Positions 21,315 to 32,189 of a stretch of DNA of 64,000 nucleotides are shown here, piece by piece. Source of the stretch: Wolfiporia cocos (Eukaryota > Basidiomycota > Agaricomycetes > Polyporales > Phaeolaceae). Position 1 is the first letter of the stretch; every line of letters begins with the position of its first letter. Where the stretch lies: assembly GCA_029448655.1 (NCBI GenBank), contig JACCLO010000055.1, forward strand, positions 1-64,000, given 5' to 3'. Below the pieces are notes generated by a model, which was not told where the DNA came from, made no database searches, and was given only the letters and a program-made list of their open reading frames with translations. A program made the position numbers and the translations under genes.

Positions 21315-22702
21315 TGACACAAACCCAAACCTAATACTCACTAATAGTGTTTCTTGAGGGCGGCTTAGAGGTATACACACACAAGAAGAGATAGCAAGTA
21401 AAAGTGTATGAGCGATGAGGTTGCTTGTTAGGCAGTAGCTCAATATCGAGGAGAACAGAACTGAGTTGTAACGCTCAGACTGTTCCAGTATATATACATG
21501 CTGACACAGAACAGTCTGTGGGACTCACCACTTATCCTCCAGTGGGGAGGGAGGTAAGGTAGACTATTCTAGTGCAGCTAAGTGAGAGGATTCTTAGGCG
21601 CATAGCCTAGAAGAATAGAACTAAGACGTATAGGACGCTTAGTCCCTATCTTATATACATGTTTGGTACTACTATACAGTATGTACCTAGTATGGCGTTG
21701 TGGCTGAGTAACCATCAACGGAAGGAAGATCCATCTACGAATAGAAGGGTTAGCATGTGATACTGGTACGGTATCGGCATAAGGCATAGATGTGTGATTG
21801 TGCTAGAAATAGACCGTGGTAAGCCGGTAATGGCGAACCTATCATATTACCTGTAGACATTCACATGGGGGCGGTTGAGACCAGTATGACGACAAGGCCG
21901 AAGGCCGAGTCTTGAGGGGTAACTGCCATAGGCTGTATCCCGGGGAATGACTAAGGCGGAGCGCCGAGCCATTAGTGCCATTGGTCGTAAGCCCGAGGGC
22001 TAGACTGATGACGAGGGTATGATGCCAGTATGGTGCCATGTGTCTATACATAGGTCGGGACCTAGACATATGATGGTGGTGACATCATGATGATATCATA
22101 GTCTGGACAAGACCGTAGGTCTAGTCCATGACGTAGGTTATGACGTGGTACGGTTGCAAGCCGGACGTGTCATGGGGCATGACTAGCGTGTAAGCGCTGT
22201 GTCATTCTAGCTTAGTAGCGCATAAGCGTACGTTGAGAAGCCGTAAGGGCAATAATAACCGTAAGGTTATAGCCGTATGGGATAAGTACTGGATAACTCG
22301 TAGTTATGCGTATAAATACCGGATAAATGGCTACGGATAGCGGAAAAATAGGGCGTTTAGATAATACTGTGACACATGCAATACAAGACCCCTAATACTA
22401 CTAGGACCTACGGTACTATGGTATGAGTCAGGTTGCATGTGACCGTAAGTGATAACGTATGCGCTATGACTATGAATGAGTCAGATGGCAGGTGACTCTA
22501 CAAGTGTAATGAGTCAGCGGTCACACATATGAGCATTAACATGTGATATCTGTGGAATGGGATGGAACCTGCTAGAAGGTTCCGTCGGCATCTAGTTCTA
22601 CTGGGTCACGTGATCTACAAGTATCCGTGCTACGCTAACTATGCTACAAACTGGACTACAAGTCTAGGAAAAATAGGGAAAAATATAGGAAAATTTGTGA
22701 CA
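21315..22702 (-). mobile_element. 3' LTR of Ty3-A, with a nested LTR
   Basis: Left end TGACACAAACCCAAACC, right end AAAATTTGTGACA next to the polypurine tract. On the minus strand, TATATATA (about 21490) is followed after a CTGAG..CTCAG hairpin by AGTTCTGTTCTCCTCG, about 34 nt away. The 873-bp LTR at 21502-22374 is inserted just beside the TATA. Preceding bases CACGG are a candidate duplication with no partner found. Confidence 0.8.
21502..22374 (-). mobile_element. Solo LTR (873 bp), TSD CATGC, at the TATA of the Ty3-A LTR
   Basis: Starts TGACACAGAACAGTCTGTGG, ends GATAATACTGTGACA, with CATGC at 21497-21501 and 22375-22379. The insertion is within a few bases of the host LTR's TATATATA. On the minus strand its own core is TATATAAG, then after 35 nt AGTTCTATTCTTCTAGGC, nearly identical to the LARD start. 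Confidence 0.9.
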
Positions 22703-22715
22703 TTACCCCCTCTTC
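22703..22715 (-). promoter_or_regulatory. Polypurine tract of Ty3-A
   Basis: On the minus strand GAAGAGGGGGTAA sits directly before the LTR start TGTCACAAAT. This is the expected plus-strand primer site. The LARD (AAAGCGGGGGTAA) and the TRIM (GAAGTGGGGGTAA) have nearly the same tract at the same place. Confidence 0.8.
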
Positions 22716-22738
22716 AAGATTTGCGGTCCCTGCAAAGG

Positions 22739-23470
22739 TTACTCGGTGATCGGTGGTTCGACATCTTGCCACTTGCTCGCTGAGGGCTCCATCAGGCGGT
22801 CCCAATCCTCATAGTCATGAGGGAGTATTTTGACTTCTCCCAAGTGTCTACCAGTATGACCAAAGCCTTTGTCACCACGAGCTGTGTCCTTCAAGTATTG
22901 TTGATTGTACATGTAGGTTGTACTATGGTGGATTTCTGGTTGAGGGACAGGTTGCAGAAGTAATTGTGCTATCTTGTCCCTATGGTTAACCATGTATGGA
23001 TATCCGGTGAAGTTGTAGAGCATGACTATCACTTCTCCACAGTAATCCCAGTCTATGACTCTGCCTTGTACCTGTATGCCCTTCTTCGCCATGCTAGAAT
23101 GTGTCTCCAGTTTGCCGCTGAATCCATAAGGGAATAGGATTCTTAGGTCTGTTTTCACGAGCATGGTGGTGTGAGGGTTTATCCTGGTAGCTTCGGCTGA
23201 GTAGATGTCAAATCCGGTGGCATGTTCAGTGCCTCTTTCTGGATATGTGCCCTGGGGTCCTACTGCGAATTCGAGATATTCGTTGAAGCAAGTGCCTTCT
23301 TCTACGGAGTTGCCGAATTTGTCCCGTACTAACCACTTCCGTACTTTCTTGCATTCTTCCGGAGTAAATTCACCTCTCTGCAGTGGCCAATCATCTGGCC
23401 ATAGATAACAATCCCCAACTTTCCAGTCTGGGTTGTCATCTGGTTCGAATACTTGAATATTGTGGGTGTG
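22739..23470 (-). pseudogene. Ty3-A dUTPase domain (C-terminal to chromodomain)
   Basis: dUTPase hydrolyses dUTP to dUMP and PPi, limiting uracil in newly made DNA. After the TGA at 23471-23473 the same frame continues: a linker with W/D-rich residues (DDNPDWKVGDCYLWPDDWPL), then dUTPase motif 1 HATGFDIYSAEA, a diverged motif 2 (GKLETHSSM in place of GR.APRSG), motif 3 GRVIDWDYCGEV, motif 4 DKIAQLLLQPV and C-terminal motif 5 RGDKGFGHTG, ending WQDVEPPITE at 22739. All five are in order. The lost Arg/Ser pattern of motif 2 makes activity doubtful. It was probably expressed as a Pol fusion before the TGA arose. Confidence 0.85.
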
Positions 23471-26129
23471 TCATCTTCGCGGAGCGGTATGTGCGTTAAG
23501 GGCATGTTCTGCCTTGTATTCGTCTACCAACTCCTTAGTGTTGACGAAGTCATCTTCATATTCCCATGTGTCTTCTCCCATGGAGTACCCTAACCATCGC
23601 ACCAGGAATTGTAGTTTTCCTGAGGGTGTGAATCTGTGGTTGAGTATTTGCTCCACTTCGTATTCTCCTGACTTATCTGGTTCTGGAGCTTCTTCCTTGC
23701 CGGTATATGGTGTTAGCTTTGACGCATGGAAGACCGGGTGATAGGCTCGGTATTGGCCATCCATGTGTAGTCTGAAAGTCACGGGTGACAGTTGTTCGAC
23801 TATTTTGAACGGGCCGATGTACCTGGGGGCCAAACTTCTTTCGGATGTTTGGTAATCCCTTACGTCTATCATAACCTTGTCTCCAACCTTGAAGGGTACT
23901 TTCTGGATCGATTGATTGTAATACCACTTCATACTGTCAGCTGCTAACTGCATTGCGGCTTTGGCTTGCTCCTGAGCGTTCCAACGATCGGTTGCAATTT
24001 CATTAAGGTCTGCTTTTGCCTGAATAGCTAAATCTGCTGGCCCAGCCTTTGGGTGCCTTCCCAACTCGACGTAGAATGGTGACATCTTGGTAGTCTCTGA
24101 CGCTGCGTTGTTGTATGCAAATTCCGCCGTAGGCAGGAATTGAGACCAATTGTCTTTGCAATACGAGTTTACATAGCATCTGAGGTATTGTTCAAGTGTC
24201 TGATTCATTCTTTCCATCTGTCCATCTGCCTGTGGGTGATATGCCATAGTCATGGCATGTTCTATCCCTAGCAGTTTACACCATTCGCCGAATAGTTTGG
24301 ATGCAAACTGCACTCCGTGATCGGAAATGATACGTTTAGGTAGCCCATGTATTGGGTAAAACCTTCTGTATAGGACTCTTACGGGATCCTTTGTTCCGAA
24401 TTTGCTGGAGATGGGGAAGAAGCATGCTCGCTTGGTCAAGCAATTGACTACAACCATGATTCCGTCATACACCTTGTTGTCTATCTTCGACTTGGGTAGG
24501 TACATAATGAAATCCATGGTTATTATCTCCCATGGGGCTTCTGGTACTTCGTTAGGTATCAGGGGTCCATATGGCTTTTGCGGGCGATTCTTCATTTGCT
24601 GGCATGTGTCGCATTCCTGTATGTATTTCTTTACCGAGTTGGTTAGTCCTGGCCACCAGTAATTACGTGAGATGAGTTTGTATGTCTTCCATCTCCCCAT
24701 ATGCCCTGCAGTAGGGTGGTCATGGTGTAATTGTAAGACCTTATTTCTAAGCTCTTCTGGTGCCTTGGGAACGTAGATCTTGTTATGGTACAAGAGTAGA
24801 CCATTCTCGTAGTTCCAGTCTCTGAGAGACTTGCCGAATTCGTGAGGTCCTGACTCCAATAGGCCTTTGTAGTCCTTGGTTACCTCGTTGTCTAGCAATG
24901 CTTTGTGTATTTCTCGTTGGAGTTCGTCATCTGGGATTACCAACTGATGGAGGGGCTCGAACGCAAGGATGGCTAATTCTCGCGCAAAGTTAACAAAAAA
25001 TTCCGGTTTCAACAGAATATTGTTCCTATTGTCGAGTTCCACCCCCTCTTCATGGTCTGGTCTCCTGGACAGAGGGTCTGCAGTAAGCATGGTTTTTCCT
25101 GGTTTATGGTGCATGGAGAAGTTAAATCTTGACAGATATAATGCCCATCTTGTCACAGATCTGACATTTTTCCGCAATTAATTGCCATTTATCCGGTATT
25201 ATTACGCATACCTACGAGTTATCCTGTACTTATCAGTACAAGCCGACATGCCGGTGTAACCTAACAGTTATTACCTAAGCCCAAGAGTGCTTACGCGCTA
25301 CTAAGCATCTATGACACGGCGCTTACACGCTAGTCATCAAGCATGACATGTTACATGACACTCTGTCACAAGACTAGACCTATGGTCTATTCTAACCCAT
25401 GATACCATCATTACAAATAATGATATCATCATGACATCATATGGTCTAGCCCCTGGCTATGACATCACTATGATGTAACCCCTTCGTCATCATTACCAAT
25501 TATGACACCATTGGACCTAGGCCTACAGCCCAGTCCAATCCATAGCACGCCATCATTACACAATAATGGCATCACTATTCTAGACCCATGGTCTAGTACA
25601 TTCCATGACATCATCATTTCCAATCATGACGTCATTATGATCCAGGCCTCCGGCCCGGTAACCATGTATGCGGATCTTCTGATCCATCCCTCGTATCTTA
25701 CTGGCTAAGTCCATTACTGGCTAGCATGGTCACTATAGATACCTATGCATGATGCCTTATCGCATCATTATGATATACGGATGGTGCCATACTGACACCA
25801 TCGCCTTATGCAAGCATATGACTAACACGTTTAGGGTAGGACCATTCCCTTACTTACGTAATCAAGTATAAGCATGTATATAAGATAGGGCTTAACGCCT
25901 TTAGTCGTTAGTTCTGTTCTTCTAGGCGCTGCGCGCCCTAGAAGAACTTCACCTCTCTTCTGCGCGCCTTCTGACTGCTTGCCTGCTTATTCCCCTCACC
26001 TTGTGGATTAGGCGGTGAGTCCCACAGTTAGATCTGTGTCACATCTTGCCTGTCTCCTGGTGAGCTTCTGAGCCGTCTTGAAGTAGGTTAGGTTCAGATG
26101 ATCCGACCATACTTCGAATTTTTCCGGGT
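23471..26129 (-). pseudogene. Ty3-A RNase H end, integrase and chromodomain, split by a solo LTR
   Basis: Coding parts are 26129-26042 ([24 protein letters not shown]) and 25150-23471 (WALYLSRFNFSMHH...). The LTR between them carries a CATCT duplication and the join RRQARWALYLSRF is exact. Integrase features: zinc-binding H-H-C-C (HHDHPTAGHMGRW, ECDTCQQMK), then the DDE triad in TMDFIMYLP, IISDHGVQF and ADGQMERMNQ. The C-terminal GPFKIVEQLSPVTFRLHM core leads to the chromodomain EYEVEQILNHR, QFLVRWLGYSMGEDTWE. The frame ends ALNAHTAPRR-TGA, beyond which it continues into the dUTPase. The chromodomain probably directs integration to histone-marked chromatin, as in other chromoviruses. Confidence 0.92.
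25151..26041 (+). mobile_element. Solo LTR (891 bp), TSD CATCT, in the Ty3-A RNase H
   Basis: Starts TGTCACAGATCTGACATT and ends GTTAGATCTGTGTCA, with CATCT at 25146-25150 and 26042-26046. TATATA at 25877 is followed 33 nt later by AGTTCTGTTCTT (25910-25921), which runs into a long inverted repeat (25916-25947) whose arms are GTTCTTCTAGG and CCTAGAAGAAC. A matching PBS would read AAGAACAGAACT, but the internal region has been lost. Confidence 0.92.
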
Positions 26130-27232
26130 TGTCACAGATTTATCTGGGGCTTACAGCATTTTTCCTACGATTATAGCAATTTACCTGGGATTTATACGTC
26201 TACCTACAAGTTATCTACGGGTTTAACTCCCATTGCCACCACGACAAGCTCTTAACTGGGGCTTATCACCACATGACCAGCTTACATAACGCTACGGCAC
26301 CTTCCGGTCCAATAGCACAGCTACAGCTACGTCATACAGGTCTCGCCCGTCAGAGCAAGACCAGCCACTGTCATAGATCGTTAGATCATAATGATTAGGC
26401 CTGAGCGCGGCACGCTCGCGATAAATAATGTCCACATAGTACAAACAGTGCCTCGCGGCCTTGTACTATTGGGTCGGCCTTCCCGGCTTCCCACCGCCAT
26501 AAGATCCTTGATCACAATGGCACCTCAGGCGCGCCACGCCTTCGCATAATAATGGCAACACGGCCAAATAGCACTATATTAGCATCAAGGCAATATCGCT
26601 ATAGGCTCGGCCTTCTCGGCCATCTCACGGACTCGGCGTTCTCCAAGTCCCGGGCTTCTGCCATCACGGCGCTGCCCAAACACCGGTCCTCGCCTCACGG
26701 CTAAGACCAATACATGCCCCGGTAACCATCCGGACCGGGCTGTAACACATGCCACGGTACTACCCGTCCAATGGCATAACGACCTCGGCGTCTCGCCTTG
26801 GTCATCCAACGAAGCACGGCCAATCGCCATTATGCCGCAAGGTATCCGGCAACCGGCTTCACCTATACCCGGGCTGCGCCCGCGTTAGTATCACAGATAA
26901 GACATAATCCCTCTATTACGATTGGGTCGGCCATTAGGGCCTTCCACGGCCATTCTAGATAGAGTAACTAAACATCAGATAAGATAAAGCTTCGCCACTT
27001 GGCAAAGCCACATAACCCGGTAAGGCAACCGCTAGCTAGTAGCACGTGCCCTCCCGACACAATGTATATAAGTAGGAGCCAAGCGCTCTTTAACTTCAGT
27101 TCTATTCTTCTCGGCGTACGCCGTAGAAGAACCTCCTACCTCCTACTGCGTCTGATAACCTCTTCCTCACCTAAGTCGCCTAGTTCATCGCAGGATACTG
27201 GCTTGGTGAGTCCCACAGAGCCATCTGTGTCA
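26130..27232 (+). mobile_element. LARD LTR 1
   Basis: TGTCACAGATTTATCTGG ... GAGCCATCTGTGTCA. Its first ~325 bp differ from LTR 2 by small indels. From about 26456 onward it is identical to LTR 2 (offset 4957) as read. Confidence 0.92.
27065..27131 (+). promoter_or_regulatory. LARD core promoter, predicted transcript start and R hairpin
   Basis: TATATAAG at 27065 is followed 33 nt later by AGTTCTATTCTT (27098-27109), the predicted 5' end of the RNA. It overlaps an inverted repeat at 27105-27131, arms TTCTTC and GAAGAA, with a GGCGTACGCC palindrome between them. The same block recurs in all four LTRs with little change (LTR 4 has lost one base in the start block). The position of the start is inferred from TATA spacing. 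Confidence 0.7.
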
Positions 27233-27233
27233 T

Positions 27234-27245
27234 AAGAATAGAACT
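27234..27245 (+). promoter_or_regulatory. LARD primer-binding site, self-complementary to the transcript start
   Basis: AAGAATAGAACT begins one base after the LTR. It is the exact reverse complement of AGTTCTATTCTT at 27098-27109, the predicted first 12 nt of the RNA. No TGG (the tRNA-CCA complement) is present at this position. This is the layout of Tf1-type self-priming. The same holds at 32191-32202 and 37154-37165. Confidence 0.75.
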
Positions 27246-30200
27246 ACCTACCCCCCTGCGCCTCCTTAACTGGTGGCGCCTGGGTTTTTCCTCCAACAGG
27301 TGTCTGAGATAGCGCAGGGGCCGCTACTCTCCTGCAAAGGGGATGTATGCTCCGTGGTTGCGGATTGGGATACATCGGCGGCGGGCTTAGCGGCCTGCTG
27401 CCACCCAGTGGGGCGCTGCTTGCCTAATCAGCAGCATGCGTCCTGCGAACCCGGACTCCAGGGTTAAGGAGAGGCGCCGGCTTCCTGACAAGGTTGCTGG
27501 TGCCAGCGGTTGAGACCCGCCTATTGGGAAAAGGGGACCGTCTGCCTGTGTGCGCGCAGCCCCCTGTCTTGGCAATCCCTGTTCAGGGACCCAACACTAC
27601 CAGTAGGATCCCCATAGGGATATGCGCTTCGGCGTATTCCCTTAGTTGGGTGTGGGAATCTTCCAAAGCCGCCCCCCAGGCGTAAGGGGCCCGCTTGGGA
27701 TCTCCTTCGGGGAATCCAAGTGGTGAGGTGGTGCGGCTCGCAAGGCCAAACCAGCCGAGGTCACTCGCGGTAGCCAATAGCGTAAGTCCTACGGGCAGCT
27801 CGGTGTGCGAGCCTGGGTTAAACCGAGTTGGGGCCCCACCGGAAGCATGCGGCGTTGCCCACCATCCTTGATGTGTGGAGCGCTCGTGAATGCGCGATCT
27901 TAGATCGACGGATGGTTTTTTAGCCCTGATGTGACACCCAGGTGGCTATAGATGGCAAGCCTTACCACTAAAGCGCGGACCGGTCGCGGTGTAATACTGC
28001 GACCACTTTCCAGCTCATCTCCACGAGGAAATGGGCTGTGTATCCTATTCCCAACCATGTGACCCAGCTTATCAAGCGCTGGCAGTCACCGACTCTCTTT
28101 CTAGAAGGAAGTCGCGCGCTTCGATGAAGACACCTGTCGGCTAAATTCCGCGCGGCGTCCTGACAAGGGCGCCCCTAACCATGCCCCCGTTCTTCTTGTG
28201 TTAGACATGACCACTCAGCGTTGATCGCTGATGATGAGCTCTCTTTCAGGTACCCTGGTATCCCAGTCAATAAGTAGATAAATATGTAGTTTTAGTGGCG
28301 GCTCCTAGTAGCTTACTTACTTTGTAAAGTAGCTTAGAAACCGTCCAATAGCATTTGTATTCGCCTCTGGAAATCCTGCGTCACCTGCTGGTTCCCAGGT
28401 TATCTAGCCTGGTTAAGGTCGCTTATGTACATATAAAGCAACCTTTTACGTCTTAGGTACAATAAGTCAATCGAAAAACGATACTAGTACCTTACTCGAC
28501 GTAGGATCGCGTACGCTTGGCAAACATATGCTTATAACTATTATTACTATGGGAATGCCTAAGTACCAAGTCGATTAAGATTCCCATTAATCTATCGCGC
28601 CCGTTTGACTTCGGTCTTCGCTCCTGAAAAAGGGGATTCGGGTTATTGAGCTTAGTCCTTTGGTTCCATGTCATAAGAACCTTAGAACGGGGCACCCCTT
28701 CGGTAATGGAATCTCCTGACAAGGAAATTACCATCCGTTTGGGAAGAGACGTCTGACAAGCGTCTATAATAATTGGGTACAGCGCTGTTTCCACCAGCCA
28801 CCCATGTACAAACAGATCGCAATAGATTACTTAATTGAATCTTGCAATCTGGTTAGAGGAAAGGAAAACAAGGGACACATCGCTATTGATACGCAGTTCC
28901 CTTGAAGTGTAGCGGAGGTCGTCAAGACTTCCGAATCACACTTCATTCGGCTTTCGCACATCGCCGAATCTACACAGGTTTCCAACCGGTCCCCCCCCGA
29001 ATTGAAATCGACAATTTCGCACGCCAATCGCAAAATTCGTCACGAGGACTAGCTACCTCACTTTGATTTCACTTCGATTCAACTTTTCTCTGTGGGGAGA
29101 ATAACCGAATTCGAAAATACACCTTAGCAACTCAATGCGATCGTCCGCAAAAGGTCTCGAAGAAGCACTCGAAACTTCCAGAGATAACAAAGGGAGCCCC
29201 CCTTATTAGACAATCAAGCCGATTTGGCAATCGGTTTATCATCTAATTGCTTGGTTTACGGAACCTACAGCCTGTCGAGACGCGTAATAAATAAATCCGG
29301 ATCTGTATCCTTACGTCAAGACAAGGATTACATCTCGTCACTCCATCGAATATGGGCCTGGAAAACCCTTCGATTCCGACAACTAGGGCTTGGAAACCTT
29401 AGTATAAAAATCTGGTCGCATATGCGAGGACTACTGGATACAGCCGTATATGGATATACGTCAAGAATACCTTCGGCCCACATCCACCCACCCTTATCTG
29501 GGGTATAGAGGCGGTTTAACCTCTTTAAAAAACCAAAACCAACGGATAGGTTGATCGGGAGATCAAACGTGAAAGAGGGGGTGGAAAACCCTAATTCGCC
29601 ACCTAGGACTGTAAAACAAGTCCACTATCCCACGCTTACAACGTACCTTACGTCTTGAAAGCAAACAACGACATGCACTAAGAGGCCTGATTACCCTCAT
29701 TCATGCTCGTACTGTCCTACTTCTATATGGACCAACAACCTGTAATAGGAATATAGTAGCTATCTATCCAATAGCGAAATACTATCCCTCCCCAACGTTC
29801 ATCCAGTTCCCACGCTTACAATGTCATACTCAATCGAAGAAACGACTTTAACGACATACAAGCACATGGAAACTACCGTCATCGCACCACGTGGACTTCA
29901 GCCCTTACGGATATACCTCTACGAGACAACTCCTGACAAGGATGTATGTTCTCACGGTTAAACCATAAGGCCTCACTACCGCAACGACACTACAGTATAG
30001 GGAATACAATCATAAGCATTGACCATAATGCACAATGATTAGTACTATACTATGGGGTTTTACACGAGAAGCCTACGGTTAATAAATAGTGCATACAACA
30101 ACGAAGGCACAGCTTCATTCCGGAACTTACGACTCCGAAGAGATCGCTACTTAAAGCAATCTAACTAGGGGACACAACCCCTGTAACAAATGGGCATTGA

Positions 30201-31080
30201 CAAATGTCACACGCTTAGTACTTGCGATACTAGGGAGCGACGCCTCATAAACCGTCATAAGGCCGACGTCCTTTAATAACCGTTCAAACCGCATAAGTCG
30301 TACAAAGTAGGATTACCCCTGTACAAGCACAAAGCCTAAGACACCCGCCACGCGAACTGAAGGAACTTGCAATCCCATTCACCGCTAGCATAGACGTCGA
30401 AAAAGCACCGCTATGTACACTCATGGGTACTACGCATAAGCAACATATCCGCCCAAGGGCTCGAAGAGACACTAGAAAATCTCCAGAGCTAACAGTGAAG
30501 CCCTCACTTAAGGGAATATCCGCACAATGCTATCCGAAAAACTGTACCACGACACATATGCACCCTCTAATACGCTTGGCAAGCTATTGGAGTATAGATT
30601 TACTAGTAGACTCAAAGGCACTATATGATGAATCATTTCCATATCGCCTTCTACTACGAGTAACGTCATAAGCAAAAGCAACAATCCGACAAAGGTCGCG
30701 AAAAGGCACTAGAACACCTTCAGCGATAACAGGAAGCCCTCCTTCCTTAGGATCCGCGTGCACAATGACAATACACTCTAGTAACAAGACTATCATTCCC
30801 TAACAACGGCATTTGACCTTTCGGTCATCACGCGTTGATAATCGCTAGTAACGGCATTTAGCACCTTTCGCTATCACCGCGTTACAAATCACATAAGGAC
30901 TAAAAATCGCTATCCCATACGCTCAGGCTCCACTACAAAGTCCTGTAAACCTCATCTTATCCCTGTCATACAACATACAGTATGGCAGCACAGCCTAACG
31001 GTATTTGACACTTCGTCATCACGCGTCGCACCGCTCTTGGGACGATAAGATGAATCAGTTTCACCAGGACGGTGAAAACT

Positions 31081-31093
31081 AAAGCGGGGGTAA
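31081..31093 (+). promoter_or_regulatory. LARD polypurine tract
   Basis: AAAGCGGGGGTAA directly precedes LTR 2. The equivalents precede LTR 3 (AAAGCGGTGGTA) and LTR 4 (AAAGCGGGGGTAA). Confidence 0.75.
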
Positions 31094-32189
31094 TGTCACA
31101 GATTTATCTGGGCTTACAGCATTTTTCCTATGATTATAGCAATTACCTGGGATTTATACGTCTAACCTACAAGTTATCTACGGGTTAACTCCCATTGCCA
31201 CCACGACAAGCTCTTAACTGGGCTTATCAACCACATGACTAGCTTACGTAACGCTACGGTACAACCTCGGTCCAATAGCAACACTACAGCATACGTCATA
31301 CAGGTCTCGCCCGTCAGAGCAAGACCAGCCACGGCATAGAGCCTAGATCAAAATGATAGGCCGAGCGCGGCACGCTCGCATAATAATGTCCACATGTACA
31401 AACAGTGCCTCGCGGCCTTGTACTATTGGGTCGGCCTTCCCGGCTTCCCACCGCCATAAGATCCTTGATCACAATGGCACCTCAGGCGCGCCACGCCTTC
31501 GCATAATAATGGCAACACGGCCAAATAGCACTATATTAGCATCAAGGCAATATCGCTATAGGCTCGGCCTTCTCGGCCATCTCACGGACTCGGCGTTCTC
31601 CAAGTCCCGGGCTTCTGCCATCACGGCGCTGCCCAAACACCGGTCCTCGCCTCACGGCTAAGACCAATACATGCCCCGGTAACCATCCGGACCGGGCTGT
31701 AACACATGCCACGGTACTACCCGTCCAATGGCATAACGACCTCGGCGTCTCGCCTTGGTCATCCAACGAAGCACGGCCAATCGCCATTATGCCGCAAGGT
31801 ATCCGGCAACCGGCTTCACCTATACCCGGGCTGCGCCCGCGTTAGTATCACAGATAAGACATAATCCCTCTATTACGATTGGGTCGGCCATTAGGGCCTT
31901 CCACGGCCATTCTAGATAGAGTAACTAAACATCAGATAAGATAAAGCTTCGCCACTTGGCAAAGCCACATAACCCGGTAAGGCAACCGCTAGCTAGTAGC
32001 ACGTGCCCTCCCGACACAATGTATATAAGTAGGAGCCAAGCGCTCTTTAACTTCAGTTCTATTCTTCTCGGCGTACGCCGTAGAAGAACCTCCTACCTCC
32101 TACTGCGTCTGATAACCTCTTCCTCACCTAAGTCGCCTAGTTCATCGCAGGATACTGGCTTGGTGAGTCCCACAGAGCCATCTGTGTCA
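31094..32189 (+). mobile_element. LARD LTR 2
   Basis: Same termini as LTR 1. It differs from LTR 1 mainly in the first ~320 bp and is identical over the rest as read. Confidence 0.92.

Larger units (their letters stand above)
27233..31093 (+). mobile_element. LARD internal region 1 (non-coding)
   Basis: 3.86 kb with a PBS at its left end and a polypurine tract at its right. Short open frames (62-82 codons) exist, but they are scattered and have no retroviral motifs. A GC-rich block (27240-28300) is followed by an AT-richer block with degenerate internal repeats: a ~70-90 nt module (about 29144-29212, 30448-30530, 30685-30775; core AAGG.CTCGAAGA.RCACT) and a shorter AACGGCATTTGAC..CATCACGCGTT unit at about 30805, 30850 and 30997. 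These suggest RNA structure or packaging signals rather than protein. Many small indels separate this copy from the other two. Confidence 0.8.

Noticed and set aside
25151..26041. The 891-bp LTR as a fifth unit of the LARD array
   Set aside because: It has its own CATCT duplication, a different sequence and length, and a different predicted primer (AGTTCTGTTCTT).
27233..28300. GC-rich block of the LARD interior as rDNA or another structural RNA gene
   Set aside because: No recognisable rRNA core sequences, and the block is bounded by a PBS and LTRs like the rest of the element.
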